Of a DNA stretch of 5,183 bases, positions 5,085-5,183 are shown one piece after another. Source of the stretch: Nitrospira sp. (lineage in GTDB: Bacteria > Nitrospirota > Nitrospiria > Nitrospirales > Nitrospiraceae); contig JABMDG010000068.1 in the NCBI GenBank assembly GCA_015904045.1, positions 10,555-15,737 of the forward strand. Reading direction: 5' to 3'. The position numbers and the translations under genes are program-made. Numbering within the stretch: the first letter of the stretch is position 1; each line of letters starts with the position of its first letter. Below the pieces are notes generated by a model. It did not search any database. It had not been told where the DNA came from and saw only the letters and a program-made list of their open reading frames with translations.

Positions 5085-5183
5085 TCATTCTGCTTCGACG
5101 AACCCTTGAGCCCAATCGCCGACTGCATGCGTGATCGCCACGACACACAGGGCGATGAAAAGATGTTCGCCGATCACCTTCCA
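5085..5183 (-). CDS. C-terminal end of a membrane protein, cut by the right edge
   Basis: The frame open at the window edge encodes 32 residues then TGA. The visible part reads KVIGEHLFIALCVVAITHAV followed by GDWAQGFVEAE. It has the look of a final transmembrane helix with a short cytoplasmic or periplasmic tail. Its C-terminal pattern (GEHL, a hydrophobic helix, then a Gly near the end) loosely recalls VIT1/CCC1-type transporters, but too little is present to name it. It stops 13 bases before the preferred start of the next gene, as expected for adjacent genes in an operon. Confidence 0.5.
   Translation of the reverse strand, partial: WKVIGEHLFIALCVVAITHAVGDWAQGFVEAE

Overview
The window is a GC-rich (by eye somewhat under 60% G+C) bacterial segment in which every supportable gene lies on the minus strand, so the genes read from the right edge to the left. 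It contains no rRNA, tRNA, CRISPR array or transposase. The mix of c-type cytochromes, cupredoxins, OsmC and DsrE proteins, together with intergenic CGNNTGA heptad arrays, recalls Nitrospira-type (Nitrospirota) genomes. No phylogenetic marker is present, so that assignment is only a tentative inference.

Right part (5183 to 4041). A gene cut by the right edge supplies only its last 32 codons (5085-5183, hydrophobic C-terminus). It is followed by an unrecognised protein with three membrane segments (4535-5071). Next is a clearly broken gene for an exported DsrE-family protein (4041-4497). It carries a stop at the fourth codon and two frameshifts, yet the three pieces join into one recognisable protein.

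Middle (3984 to 3241). An intact OsmC/Ohr-family protein (3550-3984) is followed by about 310 bases without a gene. That gap holds an inverted pair of heptad repeat arrays.

Redox cluster (3240 to 13). The order of transcription is: a small periplasmic monoheme cytochrome c (2857-3240); a DUF2892/YgaP-type two-helix membrane protein (2546-2764); a diheme cytochrome c closely resembling thiosulfate dehydrogenase/tetrathionate reductase TsdA, apparently lipid-anchored (1681-2535); a second OsmC-family protein (1124-1579), preceded by a second inverted heptad pair; and two exported cupredoxin-fold proteins overlapping by four bases (492-986 and 13-495). A Shine-Dalgarno sequence at the left edge shows that another gene follows at once outside the window.

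Taken together, the genes suggest a cell-envelope module for sulfur chemistry and electron transfer. A TsdA-like enzyme would exchange electrons with small c-type or copper carriers, next to thiol-chemistry proteins (OsmC, DsrE remnant, DUF2892). The joint role is inference from neighbourhood. The features most worth following up are the Asn-Met pair near heme 2 of the TsdA-like protein, the absence of the usual axial Met in both cupredoxins, the triply damaged DsrE gene, and the repeated heptad inverted repeats placed just after stop codons.
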